Of a stretch of 64,000 bases of DNA, positions 1-12,400 are shown piece by piece. The stretch is from positions 810,675 through 874,674 of the forward strand of contig VZRR01010919.1 in the NCBI GenBank assembly GCA_013398015.1. Reading direction: 5' to 3'. Made by a program: the position numbers and the translations under genes. Every line of letters begins with the position of its first letter. Within the stretch, counting starts at the first letter, position 1. The notes under the pieces are model-generated. The model was not told the origin of the DNA. It was given only the letters and a program-made list of their open reading frames with translations, and ran no database searches. The stretch is from Oreocharis arfaki (taxonomy: Eukaryota > Chordata > Aves > Passeriformes > Paramythiidae).

Positions 1-68
1 TTTGTGCAACTAAATCAGCATATTTTAGCTGGGTTCATAGAATTCTTTGTATATAGATTTGGTGTGTT

Positions 69-112
69 TCATAGAGTCATAGAATGGTTTGGGTTGAAAG
101 GGATCTTGAAGA
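69..112 (-). mobile_element. CR1 LINE 3'-end fragment
   Basis: The reverse complement reads as the terminal part of an avian CR1 LINE: a pyrimidine-rich block followed by an AACCCAAACCATTCTATGA-type tail. Only the last 40-odd bases are recognisable. CR1 copies are typically 5'-truncated and have no poly(A) tail, so a short 3'-only fragment is the expected form. Nothing beyond position 112 aligns by eye. Confidence 0.6.
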
Positions 113-1534
113 GGCAGGAGACTGAGGGAGTGAGGAGGATGTGGAAGAGGAATGCTTAGAGGGCAGCACCGCATACAGATCCACACAGAACTGGGTGCCT
201 GTAGAACAGCCAGTTATGGAGATTATATGGTGTAGGTAAAAGATGAACGATTGCTATACATACATATGTAGTTGCTTTGGTTATATTAGGTCATTAGCTG
301 CAGTTATTTTTGAATAAACCCATGGTAACAGCAAAGGTAGTTTAATCAGCCACCACTTTGAGCGGTTCTGTTGATAGAAGTAGGTGAGCAGGAGACTGAA
401 CAGGGCTTGGTGATACTAGTAGGTTACTTCCTCTGTAAAGGCCTCTATATGGCTCCATGGAAGATTCATATATTAGGGGGAATATTGCTTTTGGAAAATC
501 AAATTTATAATCAGACTTATGTCACCAGACGTCTTCACTGCAGGGTGTAAGCAAATGTGTCCTTTTATTGAAATTTTGCTATATTTGCAGCTGTGTATCT
601 TTGTGCATTTTTTGTTTGTGTTATCTAGGAAGATTGGTGATTTGTCAGACACTGATTGTTATGATATTACTAGTGTTATATCTTGTACCTCTTTACAATA
701 AGAAAATAGCAGAAATAACATAGATTGTTGTGAATTCCAAATATGCTTTATGGGAAAAAAATAATTACTCTAAATTTTAAGTTTATGGAGCTGTAAAACT
801 GTGTAGCTGCTAAGATCATCTATGATTGTTGCTGGAAAAGTTTATTATGCTCTGTATTTGATGGTACAATATGCTGTTACATTTTTCCTTCATGCATATG
901 CTTCTGCCTTCATAGTATGCCAAATAATGTATTGTAGAACATTGAAGAACTTGAGGAACTTTGAGGATGAAGCTCGGTAGTAGTAGTTTTGAATTACATT
1001 GCATGGAGTTCTAAACTTAATTCTGAAGTGCGCCAAAATATCGTCACATGCTGAATTTGTGCAGGGACTAATTGACTCGAGAGCTTATGTAGTAGTGGGT
1101 AGTTTTCTGCTCCAGCAGAAACATTACAGATATGGTGCCTTGTAATGTGTTAACTGTTCTGAGGGCTAAACAGTGACTGATCCTTCTATTGGGATGATTA
1201 TTTCCTGGGATAGCTGCAGTTATGAAGGGATTGATACACTGTGCTGTATCAGTCTAGACTGGTTAGCAGCTGCCTTACGTCCTCTACTACCTTGACAAGA
1301 GTTGTGACATACAGTCTTGCAGCATAGTCAAGTTCCCCAATATCCAAGTTGCTCTGTATCCTACTAATGGGAATGCCACCTTGCTAAACTGGGGAAATAC
1401 TTATGGCAGCATTATCTGGCCATGAGTTTTTGAAATTGGCAATACCCTGGGGCAGAAGAGAAAAGGAATCCCATGCTGTTGCTAGTATACTTTGTGCAGT
1501 TTGGGGCTTCTCGTCAATGCATTTTCATTTGGAC
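113..1534. other. unassigned AT-rich stretch
   Basis: I see no gene, transposon or strong repeat here. Open frames of 60-62 codons on both strands are of the length expected by chance in AT-rich DNA and show no recognisable motif. Confidence 0.5.
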
Positions 1535-1535
1535 A

Positions 1536-1652
1536 GCTCTCCTGGGGCTCATGGTGTGACTCTTGGGGATGGTCATGTGCAGGGCCAGGAGTTGGGCTTT
1601 TGATGATCCTTGTGGGTCCCTTACAACTTGAAATATTCTGTAATTATGTAAT
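1536..1652 (+). mobile_element. CR1 LINE 3'-end fragment
   Basis: The sequence runs through the characteristic CR1 3' segment: a CTCATGGTGTGACTCTTGGG block, the GTGCAGGGCCAGGAGTTGG block, then GATCCTTGTGGGTCCCTT and an ATTCTGTAATTATG-like tail. This is the untranslated 3' end of a 5'-truncated copy. The two overlapping open frames of 66 and 69 codons here are read through the repeat and are not genes. Confidence 0.85.
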
Positions 1653-1654
1653 CT

Positions 1655-3282
1655 TTTTAAGGGTGCACGTGGTGCTATGCAGCGATATAGTCCATCCCTG
1701 ACAATGGATTTTTGAAGCTGTTTCCTTGCCAGCAGAACCAGGAAATGGAAGTGTATGCAGAGTCACTGTTTGAAGAAATGGCATTTCCTGTTCTCCATGG
1801 TTCCTGTGGAAGCAGAGGAGAATATATGCCAGCATGCAGGCATCCTCAGCATGTAGGCATATTCATATTGCCTGTTTCGGTGCTGAAGAAGTTGAGTTGA
1901 TCAAGGTAGCTGATTTGCTTACTTGGGTCTTATCTGAGTTTGTGAGAAGAGCAAAGATTGATGGATAAGAATTTTGTGAAAAATAAGATGTGATCTCCAC
2001 TGTAAGGAGAACTTCAAGGTATGAAAAGGGGCATTCATGTATGCTACACCAGTGCTGAACTTTTTGCACTGGAGTAGTGATTTGAAACAGCTGCCTGAGA
2101 AGGTTTTTATTTCAGATTAGCATTGAAATCAAATTTATCAAGGTTCTGATTATAGTGACATTTATGAAACTAACACCATTTTGGACTAGGAATTCGTACT
2201 TAATTCTTTGCTATGTGGCTCTAAATTTACGTCCTTCCTGGGATTTTGTGAATTTAAATGATGTTAAAAATGGCAAAACATTCTTTTTTCTTTTTTTCTC
2301 CAGTCAAAGGTGATTGGAATATTTTTCTCTACCAATTTCCTTGTCCTGGGTCGAAATTCTGTTATTCTGTAAGCAAATATGCTTCTCTATAGATGGTGAG
2401 TTTAAAGAGAGAGTCACTAAGAAACAGTACTTCCCTGAGGCAACTAACACTTGCTAATAATTTGATCATAAGGAAGAGAGCTGAGCTTGATTATAGTCCT
2501 AGAGAAATATAACCTAGTTATTCAGAAATATCTGCTTCTTGTAATATTTTTAGGTTAATGGGCTATTAAAGCTGTTAAAAAAAGCGTATCACAGGTCTAA
2601 TATATTTTTGGTAATCATAGGCATTTAAAGAAAAAAACAAAAAAACATTTGAAAGATGCTTTCAGTTGCACTTTAATGTTATTTTCATATAGATTTTAAA
2701 TTATTCTATTTAATAGTGTTCTAAGTTAGGATCAATTTAAGAACGTTATTGCAATACAAATAGCAATGTACGAAAACATGAAAACTGATCTTCCTCTTTC
2801 CACCTCCAACAGTTTCCAGAGAGATTTTTGTAAAAGTTGTGGTTACCTAATGTAAGTATTTTGAGCTAGGTGAGTGCCTACAGCAACAAGATGACTTGAG
2901 AGATAAATCTGCATTTAAATAAACTCATTATTGAAATAGGTGAGAAATAATAAACCAGAATTTCCACTATGAAAGTACATGTAGGAATTCAATACAGATA
3001 TGAGAAACAGATAATGTCATAATATTATTGTCCATTTATCTATAACAAGGTTTTGCCTCTATTTCTGATATTACTTAGCGTTTTAAACTCAGAGTTTTGA
3101 GAACAGCTGAAGCATAAGTATCCAATTAAAATTGGTTTTGTGATATAGAATACTTATTTCCTTTAAAAAATAGCTAACTGGATTTTCATTTCGTGTGCTT
3201 TTTCGTTAAGTCTGATTTCTCCCCCAGTTTAAGTAAAGGTTTGCATTTTAATAAAGGTGAATGCCAGCAGTGAGGTGAGTGT
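1655..3282. other. unassigned AT-rich stretch
   Basis: No coding or repeat signal was recognised. There are short A and T runs and no CpG-rich patch. Confidence 0.5.
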
Positions 3283-3286
3283 TCTG

Positions 3287-3356
3287 AGAATCATGCATTG
3301 TTTAGGTTGGAAAAGGTCTTTAAGGTCATAGAGTTCAAGTTAACCTACCACTGGCT
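3287..3356 (-). mobile_element. CR1 LINE 3'-end fragment
   Basis: In reverse complement this is a CR1 tail of the form with a GACCTTAAAGACCTTTTCC block followed by AACCTAAACAATGCATGATTCT. It differs from the tails at 1.6, 8.2 and 14.7 kb in its terminal block, so it belongs to another CR1 subfamily and is more diverged. Confidence 0.7.
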
Positions 3357-3829
3357 TTCACGCAATCATGGGGTCTGGACTAACTGACAATGAACTGAAG
3401 ATTATATTTATTCTGAATTTAGAAGTCAGAATCACACTAAGTGCTTTTTGACTACTGTAGGGATGGTCTGTAACTCACATCTAATTGCTTGCAGGCATTT
3501 TTTAATTACTGAAAATGAGATTTGTGAAGTAGTGAAAAAGACTTGAAAATGTAGAGAGAATTTGTCCAGTAGCTCTTGCAACGACAAAAAAGGATTAGAT
3601 TTGAAGAAATACATATCTTTAATTTTAGCATTTTTTAAAGTACAGCTTTTTCCCTTTCCATCAATATGCAACTATTCAGAAAATGAAAAAAAATATAGTA
3701 AAAATACAGAGCTGTGGAATAGAATTTTCTCTTAAGCCTTCCCCTCTAATAAATTATCATAATGCAGCAATCTTCTGAATGTGAGGAAAATAAAAAAAAG
3801 ATGTTGTTATTTAATTTGCATAGCTAAGA

Positions 3830-4250
3830 ATCAAAGAATGAAGTTAATGGAAAAGACAGGAAAGGAAATACAATAAAATGAAATGGAAAGAAAAGAAAAT
3901 TCTGGCATGAAGTGGGAACAATGAAATGGAATGGAATGAAACAAAGTGCAGAGAAACGGACGGGAATGGGATGAAATGATACTCTGTGAAATATTGAGAT
4001 TTAATTTCTTTTTATGAAATTCGTTTCATAAAAGGAAATGAAATGAGGAAGCACGGAGAGAAGTTAAATGAAAAGACAGAAATGGAAATATAATGAAATG
4101 AAATTTTTAAAAAATGAAAATACTTAGGAGAAGTTAAATTACTGGAATGGAATTGAATGAAATGAAGTGCCACGAAACTAACTGAAATTTAGTCACATGA
4201 TACTCATTGAAATATCGAGATTTCATTTCCGTTCATGAAATGAAGAATTT
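3830..4250. repeat. tandem duplication, period about 221 bp, rich in AAATG/GGAAT pentamers
   Basis: Two diverged copies lie head to tail. AAGTTAATGGAAAAGACAGG at 3841 recurs in altered form as AAGTTAAATGAAAAGACAGA at 4061 (offset 220). GATACTCTGTGAAATATTGA at 3978 recurs as GATACTCATTGAAATATCGA at 4199 (offset 221). Inside each unit the sequence is dominated by AAATG, GAAAT, GGAAT and TGGAA words, like a degenerate pentameric satellite. I do not recognise a named avian family. Confidence 0.75.
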
Positions 4251-4257
4251 TCCTCAC

Positions 4258-4608
4258 AGCAAGGTTCCAACTTTGCTGGCTCCACACTCTGTGCCACCTG
4301 TGGTGATAAGGAGCTCTGCCACAGTGCCAAGCTGCCATTAGGGTTGGGGTTAGCCTTGAGAGAGTAAAAGAGCCTAGAGCTCCAGAAACACTGGGGCTGG
4401 AAAAGACATGCAAAGGCCAACCTGGCACAGCCCCAACATGCTGCTTTTACATCTTTCTAATCTGGACCACCCATGGTGACGGGGACCTCAGCCCCAGCAA
4501 TGAGAAGGCATTCAGCTTAGAGATAGGGCTGGGAGAGGAAAAGGACCTAGAGCTCCAGGGACACTGGAGCTGGAAAATGCATTGGGAAGGGATGAGTTGT
4601 ACATTCTT
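4258..4608. repeat. second tandem duplication, period about 173 bp, GC-richer
   Basis: Immediately after the AAATG block there is a different duplicated unit. CCTAGAGCTCCAG occurs at 4373 and again at 4546, and the flanking GTGCCACCTGTGGTGATAAG at about 4290 matches GGACCACCCATGGTGACGGG at about 4463. Both offsets are about 173. The first copy contains a telomere-like TTAGGGTTGGGGTTAG at 4338. Base composition is clearly richer in G and C than both flanks. Open frames on the minus strand here (65-74 codons) are read through the repeat. Confidence 0.7.
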
Positions 4609-4609
4609 T

Positions 4610-7600
4610 CAAAAGCAAAACCAGCCAAACAAAAAATCCATCACAGAATCAGATTAACCCTCACTGGTCTGAAAAAGTAATTGGATTAGTTAAAGGTTCA
4701 GTAATGATCTTTAAATGTTTGCACACTCTCAGGAATATTTGCAAAAGTGGAAGTGAAAATTATTATCTCTCTAAGAGTTCTGTGGGTCAAGGATCAGTGA
4801 AGAGTTATAGAAAACGAAGAACTGAAGTAATATTATAGTACAAGTGGAACATCCATGAGAAACTTTTTCTCTGAATGTGAATGAGGTGTGTTGTCATTTA
4901 AACTTGACTTCAGTCAACTGCCAATTTTGGATCAAGTTTGGCACTATAAAGAGTACAAAACCAGATGCATCACAGCTGAAAATTATGGGGGACACAAGAA
5001 CTAATATTTCAGGGACAGGAAAACATATACTGCCCCGAAGGCAATATTACTCAGCGGTAGAAAGAAGTCCATATCTCTTGAATGTCCCCAAAGTGTAGAA
5101 AGTTTGTAACACAGAGCTGAAATCAGTGGTTGAAGCTCAGGGACACTCATTATTCTATGGAAATGAAAGAACAAAACGTCGGAACTGTAGTATGTCTTCT
5201 ACTCAGACTTCACAGTTTTCTGAGGGTTTTTTTGTGTGCGCATGTGGCTGCATACTTAGTGATCGAAGAAGCAGAGTACATCTCTACAGGAGTAATCTGG
5301 TGCAAATGTGATACGGTTTATGCATTAGTTACATTACATTATTAGTTACATTAATTACTAGTTACTCTGCTACCAGTGGGATAACACACGTGCAGCATTA
5401 GGACTCGGAAATGACTGTCTGGGTAACTACTTGCTCTTTGGGCCATATTTAGACGTTGGCTACCTTTTTAAGTTATTCTGAATATTGATGAGCGTCTAAA
5501 TGGGTACATTTTTGTTTACTGGGAGCCAAAGGAATGCTGAGCTGCAAATACACCTAGGCTCCAGAGATTTTCAACTGAGCTATAAAAAGAGAACATTTCA
5601 AATTTGCAGTCAGAAAGAAGACACAGACTCCTCCAAATATTAAGTTGTTTAAGATTTAGGTGTCTCCTCAGTCTTTTTGTAATTTAAACCAGCAGAAACA
5701 CTGTCTACTGGTCAGTTACCACAGGTGAAAACTAGGCCTTGTGGGTGTCAACAAGAATTCTGCCAACAGCATCTAGGGAGCCAGGATTTGCGTATTGATT
5801 TCTAGATGTGTGTGCATTACATTCGTGAATAGCTAGAGTGAAACACTCTGTATCTGTAAATCTACATTTCATGTTTCTATGTACCAGATAGGTATAAAAT
5901 TGTATATACTATACTCTAGAGCCTATACCCTTGAATATGGAAAAAATGGGTTCTAAATATGTCTGTTGGCAAATATACAGATTGCCTGAGAAAATTCTTA
6001 GATGCAAAAATTTACTGCTGGCTATATGAGTATGCCTGCATATCAATTGCAATGACACAGTAAAGTTTATTATGGATTTTCGGAGGTGTAGTGTGATATC
6101 AAGTTTAAAAAGTGCTTGAGGAATATAAACTATCAATGAAAACTATAAGGAAGAAGCACACTGTGTCTTATGCATTAGAAGAATGGTGCTAAGAGCATTA
6201 CACCTGATGGAGTTATAAACTAGCTGAATTAATGTATAGATTTTACAGTGTATATAATAGAGTGCCATTTTTGGGAACAATGAATAGCCAACTGGAAATT
6301 TCTCAGTTTCCCTTTAAGGACATGACTTTGAAGAGGACACAGATGACTGAATTTTTTCTGGTAGCAGCAGAGTCAAATGGTCATTCATATTTTTAAATTA
6401 TAGCATTTTTTTGTGTGTTCCCTTTTTGTTCACTTTCAATCTACATTTATGTAATTCAGCTTTGTTGGCATTACAGTTTGCAAAAAGTGAGTTTCAAAGT
6501 CATGTGCTTGACAATTGGAGTAAAATGGATTTAAAATTTGCATATATAGAGTGATCTCATCAGCAATATTTGTTATTCATCTACTTGAGAAACAGGTCTA
6601 ATGGTGATATTCATTGTTCCTACTCACAGTGAATAAAGTGCACGATAATTTGTGATGTCTTTAAAATTGCATTGAGAACTGAGGAATTTCTCAGAAGACT
6701 TAAACAGTTGGGTTCCTGTTTCAAGTTGATTGCAAAGATACTTTCATTTGGTACAAAACCATTAGAAGGCTCAAAACTTTGTCCTTTATAGCCTATTAAT
6801 CTATCTTCTATTTCTCCATGTTTTTTTCTTTTAACATATGGATGCATTACATTGTACCTAGATGGAACTCTGGTCTTAGGAATCAAAATATTTAAGGCTC
6901 CTTGGCTTGCAAATTAGCTTTGTTTGGTGTTTGTTTGTTTATTTGTTTAAAATCTCTGTCTAACTAGGTGTCAAAATTGTGGAAGAATTGTAGCCTGAAA
7001 GATCCTGGTAGCACATAAGTATGCTCAACTTGAGCATGATTTACAGCATGCAGTGCCTGTGTCACTTTTTAGAAGAGAGTGAATCCCAGGAGAAATCCTG
7101 TTGTCATTTGGTGGGATGAGCTTGCTGATCAAAGGTGTACACACACCTATAATGGAATTGAACTTTACACATACTCTGTCAGCAAAGACTGTTTGTGAAC
7201 CCCACTTGCTATTCATTCTGCTGTCATGCTGTATTTTATCTTTTACTGATATGAGTACTTCTGAGTTCATATTTCAAACCAGGTTATTGAAATGGTAGAG
7301 GTCTCAGACTTCAGTGTGTTTTCCTCTAATTAAAGATATTTTAGAAAAAAATAGCTCCAGTATTTCATCCAATTTTTGGTTTACCAACAAGAACTATCTC
7401 TTATATTGTAGGCAGAATGATGTAGATAGATCCCAGGTTACTGGGTCAGGAGAAAATGTATGAAGCCTTTCTTAGCCAAGTACATGCTAAATGCATGCTG
7501 AATTTTTTGCACCACTTTATAACTGAAATGGTAAAAGAGTGTTTTCTTCAATGATTATACTTGCTTTGCATTTTTCTTCAGAAAAGTATATGTTTGTGGA

Positions 7601-8215
7601 TATGCTTATCCCTTGTCTGATGGTAGAAGAGGTAGAAGTTGGGGCAGCGAGAATCTTATTTACGTGGAATTTGGGTTCCTACAGTGACTTGCGAACCAGC
7701 TTGCAAAATCATGCAATGCCAAAATTATGCATTAGCATCCATAGCCTGGGTCCTCATGCTGATTTGAGATTGATAAAACTCCTTTTTTGTAGGAGTATAG
7801 CCAAACATCACTATTAAGCACTTCCATTCAGTCTGATAAATAGAACTAATTTAACTTTAATTAAGTCTAAAGTGACTTAACTAAAAATATTACAGGCAGC
7901 TGAAAAGCATGTAAGCAAACTATTTTTTCTTCCTGCATTCGGATGGTTTTTGATCTCCTTCAGTAGTTTTTTTTCCAGTGATGTATTTAAAAGAAAAATT
8001 TCTGGTACTCAAATGAGAGTATTTCACTAGACCCACATTTCTTGCATAGAAAGAAGTGATAACCGCAAGAAAATAAAGATACAGCACATTGTTTAAAGGG
8101 GTGTGCAAGCCTTTTCTTACTGGGTGTTGTATATTCTTTTCCTAAGTATGTATTTCTTCTACCCTTGTATGTATTTATTTTAAGCTCCAATTTACTCTTT
8201 AGTAGTTCTTGTAAA
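4610..8215. other. unassigned stretch
   Basis: No gene or transposon was recognised. A local TTAGTTACATTA-type repeat lies at about 5325-5365 and a GTTT-rich patch at about 6924-6950. Open frames up to 92 codons carry no motif I can name. Confidence 0.5.
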
Positions 8216-8217
8216 GA

Positions 8218-9147
8218 GTCATTCCATTAATGACTTGGACACAGGACTTGAAGGAATACTAAGTAAGTTTGCCAACAACTTTATTAGGAGGAGCTGTCGA
8301 CTCCTTCAAGGTCAAGAGAGATCTCAACAAGTTAGAGGCATGGGCAGTCACCAACCATATGAAGTTTAACAAGGGTAAGTGCCTGATTCTGGGTCTGGAA
8401 CAGGCCACCCTGGTTGTGTGTGTAGTCTGGGGAATGAGAGGCTGCAGAACAGTGCCACGGAAAAAGACCTGGGGGTCCTGGTCCATGGCAAATTGAACAT
8501 GTGTCAGCAGTGCCCTGGCAGCCAGGAGGGCCAACCCTGTCCTGAGATGCATCAGGCACAGCATCGCCAGCCGGGCAAGGGAGAGGATTGTCCCGCTCTG
8601 CTCTGCACTGGGGCGGCCTCACCTCGCGTGCTGGGGGCAGCTCCGGGTGCCACAGAATAGAAAAGATAGTAAGTTATTCAAGAGTTTCCAAAGAAGGGCA
8701 ACAAAGATGGTGAAGGGTCTGGAAGAGAAGCCCTACGAGGAGTGACTGTGGTCACTTGCTTTGTTCAGCCTGGAGAAGAGACTGAGGAGGCTGAATACAT
8801 CCTCATTCTGTCTTCAACATTTTTATAAGGGGATGCAGAGGGGCAAGTACCGATCTCATCACTCTTGTGACCGGAGACAGGACTCAAGGAAATGGCATGA
8901 AGCTGAGTTGGGAGACATTTAGGTTGGATATCAGGAGAAGGTTTTTCACCCAGAGGGTGTTGGGCACTGAAATGGGCTCCCTGGGAAAGTGGTCATAACA
9001 CCAAGCCTCTCTGAGTTCAAAAAGTGTTTAGATAATGTTCTCAGGCACATGGAGTAAATCTTGGGGTATTTACTGTGCAGGGCCAGGAGCTGAACTTGGT
9101 GATCCTGATGGGTCCCTTCCAACTCAGCATATTCCATGATTCTATAT
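8218..9147 (+). mobile_element. CR1 LINE, 5'-truncated copy (ORF2 C-terminus and 3' end)
   Basis: This is the longest young-looking transposon in the window. It starts inside the reverse transcriptase part of CR1 ORF2, corresponding to the region just after the RT palm (a SLNDLDTGLEG-like stretch at the 5' end). It then shows the conserved post-RT block: the frame opening at 8269 contains DLNKLEAWA and NHMKFNKGKC. Further on come the blocks encoding a GVLVHGKLN-like stretch, RRATKMVKGL near 8692-8720 and LDIRRRFFTQRV near 8926-8958. Several frameshifts separate these blocks, so the copy is dead. The 3' end has the GTGCAGGGCCAGGAGCTG and GGTCCCTTCCAACTCAG motifs and ends in ATTCCATGATTCTAT at about 9130-9147. 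No flanking duplication was found, as is usual for CR1. Confidence 0.93.
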
Positions 9148-9376
9148 TTATGTATACAGGTGAAAATTCGCTGTATCCTCTTTAAGGGGTATCAATATTT
9201 ACCAACACTGTTTACATAGGACATTTTTCTTTAGTGGTGAATTACAGACAAGTTCAGACATGAAGAAATTCAAGAGGTTATTAAAAAGAAGCTAAGTTTA
9301 GTAGGACTTCTTATTACCAGGTTGTCCTGAAACAATGTCTCTGTCCTTGACTCTGTGTGTGTATGTCTGTAGCTTG

Positions 9377-9434
9377 GCTTACATGACCTCCAAAGATCCC
9401 TTCCAGCCTAAATTATTCCATAACTGTATGATAC
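9377..9434 (+). mobile_element. CR1 LINE 3'-end fragment
   Basis: A short tail with TGACCTCCAAAGATCCCTTC, then CAGCCTAAATTATTCC and a final TGTATGAT. It follows the larger CR1 copy by about 230 bp and has a different terminal block, so it is a separate, older insertion and not a continuation. Confidence 0.65.
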
Positions 9435-9439
9435 AGCTG

Positions 9440-12400
9440 AACTGGGAAATTTGTAGCAAAGTGGTAATGCCAGATGATTTTAAATTTAGGTTGCAATAAT
9501 GAATATCCACACAAAATCACCTGAATGCCAGATGTCCTACGGGGTTCCAGTGGGATAGTTTGCAAAGAAACGGCCATCACATTTTCAATAACAATTGAAG
9601 AAAGAATGGATATTTACTTTGGAATCTTTCCAGTAGGAGAAAAATAAGTAAAATCTGTCTCTGGAAATGGGAAGACTAGTATAAAGCATCATTTCTGTGT
9701 AATCATGTGAGTGCAACCTGAGTCAGCTTGGCCAAACAAAAATAGCATTTTCAAGCTGCTACATACTTACAAGGACTGCAAGTGAATAAATTCATTCTGA
9801 AATTATGTGAAGTCTGTTTGAATGCTCTGCTGATAAGCAATCCAATTTGACAAACACCTGTTACCTCTGCTGTGGATGATCCATACAAGAAGAAAAATCT
9901 TGGATGCAAAAGTGAGTTTGAAAACTCTTTAAAAACCTTTGGTTTTTCTTGGAGCTCGAAGTGGGGATACAGCTTTGCTAGGTCAATGGAATCTGTAGGG
10001 GATTAAAAGAGTTCTTTAAACGATTGCATGGTATGTATTACAATACAGAGGAACAGCAACATATTTTTCTGCCAACTGTGCATCTTTCTCTCATACTGTT
10101 TCCTCCTTTCAGCTAAAGAATACTTCCTTACCCCCCCTCCATCAGGGTTTTTCTATCAGCCAGATAGGAATTTCAGCGCTCATTGTGGATTTGCGATCGC
10201 TTCTTTTGGTTGCAGCAGCTATAGCTTTCACTGGAAATGGGAATTACCTGTCCCTTTTGATGTCCCTTCTCATCTCACTCAATGTTATGGCTCTCTGACA
10301 GAGTTTTATGTAGCCAAAACTTTATAGCAAGCTTTTTCTTCCTGAGTGTTCAGCGAAATTTCCTTCAAGTAAGTGTCAGATTATGTTTTATAGAAGTATT
10401 TGAGAATGTTGCATTATTTTTCATGGGAGCAACAAGCAACACCTAATGAAATTCAAGTGTTATCCTTCATTAGCTTTCCAAACATAGTAACTCATTCCAT
10501 GTTTGGTTACATACCAAATCCAGAAGGCAGAAGATTGTATGCATGGATGTTCAGCAGAGTGATGGAAGTAGTGAAGTGAAGCCAGATATAGTCAATGCTT
10601 ATTTACAGCATACCGGTTAAAGCAGAGGTAATAGCATAAAAGGCAATTTTAGAGTAAGAATGATTATAGTTTTCAATTTAGCCATTGGAGAGGAGGGCAA
10701 GTGAATTAGCCCTCCAAGCACTACAAGAAACCTCAATTTTCAGGCAATTCAAGTGTCTTGGAGTTGTTCTTACTTTTAGCCTTAATATTTGGTATAGATA
10801 AGAATTCAATTTTTTTTAATAATTTTTTTTTGAGGGATAAGATTAAATATTAATGATGAATATACTCAGCATCTGGGATGAGTGAATTAGTTATTGATGT
10901 GTATGAGTGTACTAATAGAGTGAGGTTAGCTAGTAGACTATATATTATCAAAAAAAGAAAGTTTAATCAGTTCATGTTCGTTTATTTGCTTTCTTTTATA
11001 AGTGATACTCCAGCTGAATTCTACATGATATGTTGATTTTTTTCTAATTACAGAAGAAATTAGTGATCCATGGTTGTTCGGAAAAAACTGCTGTCTAAAC
11101 CACAAAGCTGTCTTACTCTTTTGTTCAACTCAACATTAAAATAAGTATCCATTCTTTAAAACAGACCATTAGAGAGCTGAAGTGTAAACAACTATTTATT
11201 CCAGTTCTTTGGAGGAAAATGCATCTATTTTAGGCATAGGTTTAATCCTGAAATTTATTTGTGTATAATTATAAAAGACATTCAAGAAGAAAATTGATTA
11301 ATCTGATAGTCTACTAGGGATTTATGTTTGTCAATGTCAATATAATAGAAACAAGTTAGAGGAGTTAGCAAACGATAACTTTTCCTGAGGGAAATTCTTT
11401 GACACGAAACATCTTTTGCTAAAGTTAACATCCTAAAGAATGCAGTCTTCAAGAACCATGTGGGATGGAGAAGCATGTAGACAAGTACGCAAACATCACC
11501 GAAGTGCCCATGGTTTAACTGTGCTACAGAGAAATTGGGCTGGTGACAACACCTTCTAACTGGCTTAGATGTGACAGGGAAGGAAAAGACAGTTTTACCA
11601 GTGTTTAGGAGTTTGATTTCTTCTGTGGGAATGGATCTTGCTTGGAATTTCAGATATGAAAATATGTTTTCTGGAAAAAGCAATGGTCGGGGAACTAGTG
11701 ACTCCTACTGAACCATCACAGAATGCACGGTTCGTGAGAACACAGGAGGAGGTAAGACAGTTAAGTTCAGCACATGAATGTTTAAACACTTTAATCAGTG
11801 CAATTATGCATGGAAGAACCAAATACATTTGCCTGAAACCACAAAAGCAGTAAATAGCACTCCACAACCCTTAACAGAGATTTCTGTATGGTTGGTCTCT
11901 GATAATCCATGCCAAAGCCTCTAGGAGCCTGATGATCTTGTCAGGCTGAGGTCATATCATGTACAACTGATACCATTGCAGTTGAGAAGGCGAGCTGTCC
12001 TGGGCTTGGTTGCTATTTCTTTGGTCACCTTGCAGCCAGCTGAAGGATTTTGCCTTAGTCACACAATTCTTACACCTTTCTTCTTCCCCTTCTGCACAGG
12101 AAACGATGAAATGATGACTGGAGTCTCAAGGTGCCTCTAGGAAACGGATATTTACTTCCCTGTCTGAAACCAAACATTGCTGACACGTAGTTGTTACAAA
12201 GAGAAAAACTACCTTTTTGTTCTCCTGAAATCTCAGGTCACTTTTTCAATATTGGCAGACTTGAAAGGAACAGGTTCAAGATTTGTGTATTTGAAAGCTA
12301 TCTCAGGCTTCATCTGGTCTTCTCCCTCCTTGCTTTCCATATGTGAGCAATTGTGTCTGTCTGGATAGTATGTAAACAGATGATAATTTATTCAATAATC

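Noticed and set aside
4338..4353. Interstitial telomere repeat
   Set aside because: Only one TTAGGG plus a variant is present, inside a duplicated unit. That is too short to call a telomeric tract.
8259..8660. Several overlapping ORFs of 75-101 codons on both strands
   Set aside because: They all lie in the CR1 copy. Only the plus-strand frame from 8269 reflects its RT-derived coding sequence; the rest are shadow frames.
10028..10327. 99-codon plus-strand frame with Cys- and Phe-rich sequence
   Set aside because: Composition follows a T-rich stretch. There is no family resemblance and no splice or promoter context.
11282..11867. Overlapping minus-strand frames of 133 and 90 codons
   Set aside because: No motif or signal for a gene start was seen. 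The length is within what chance allows in 64 kb of AT-rich DNA.
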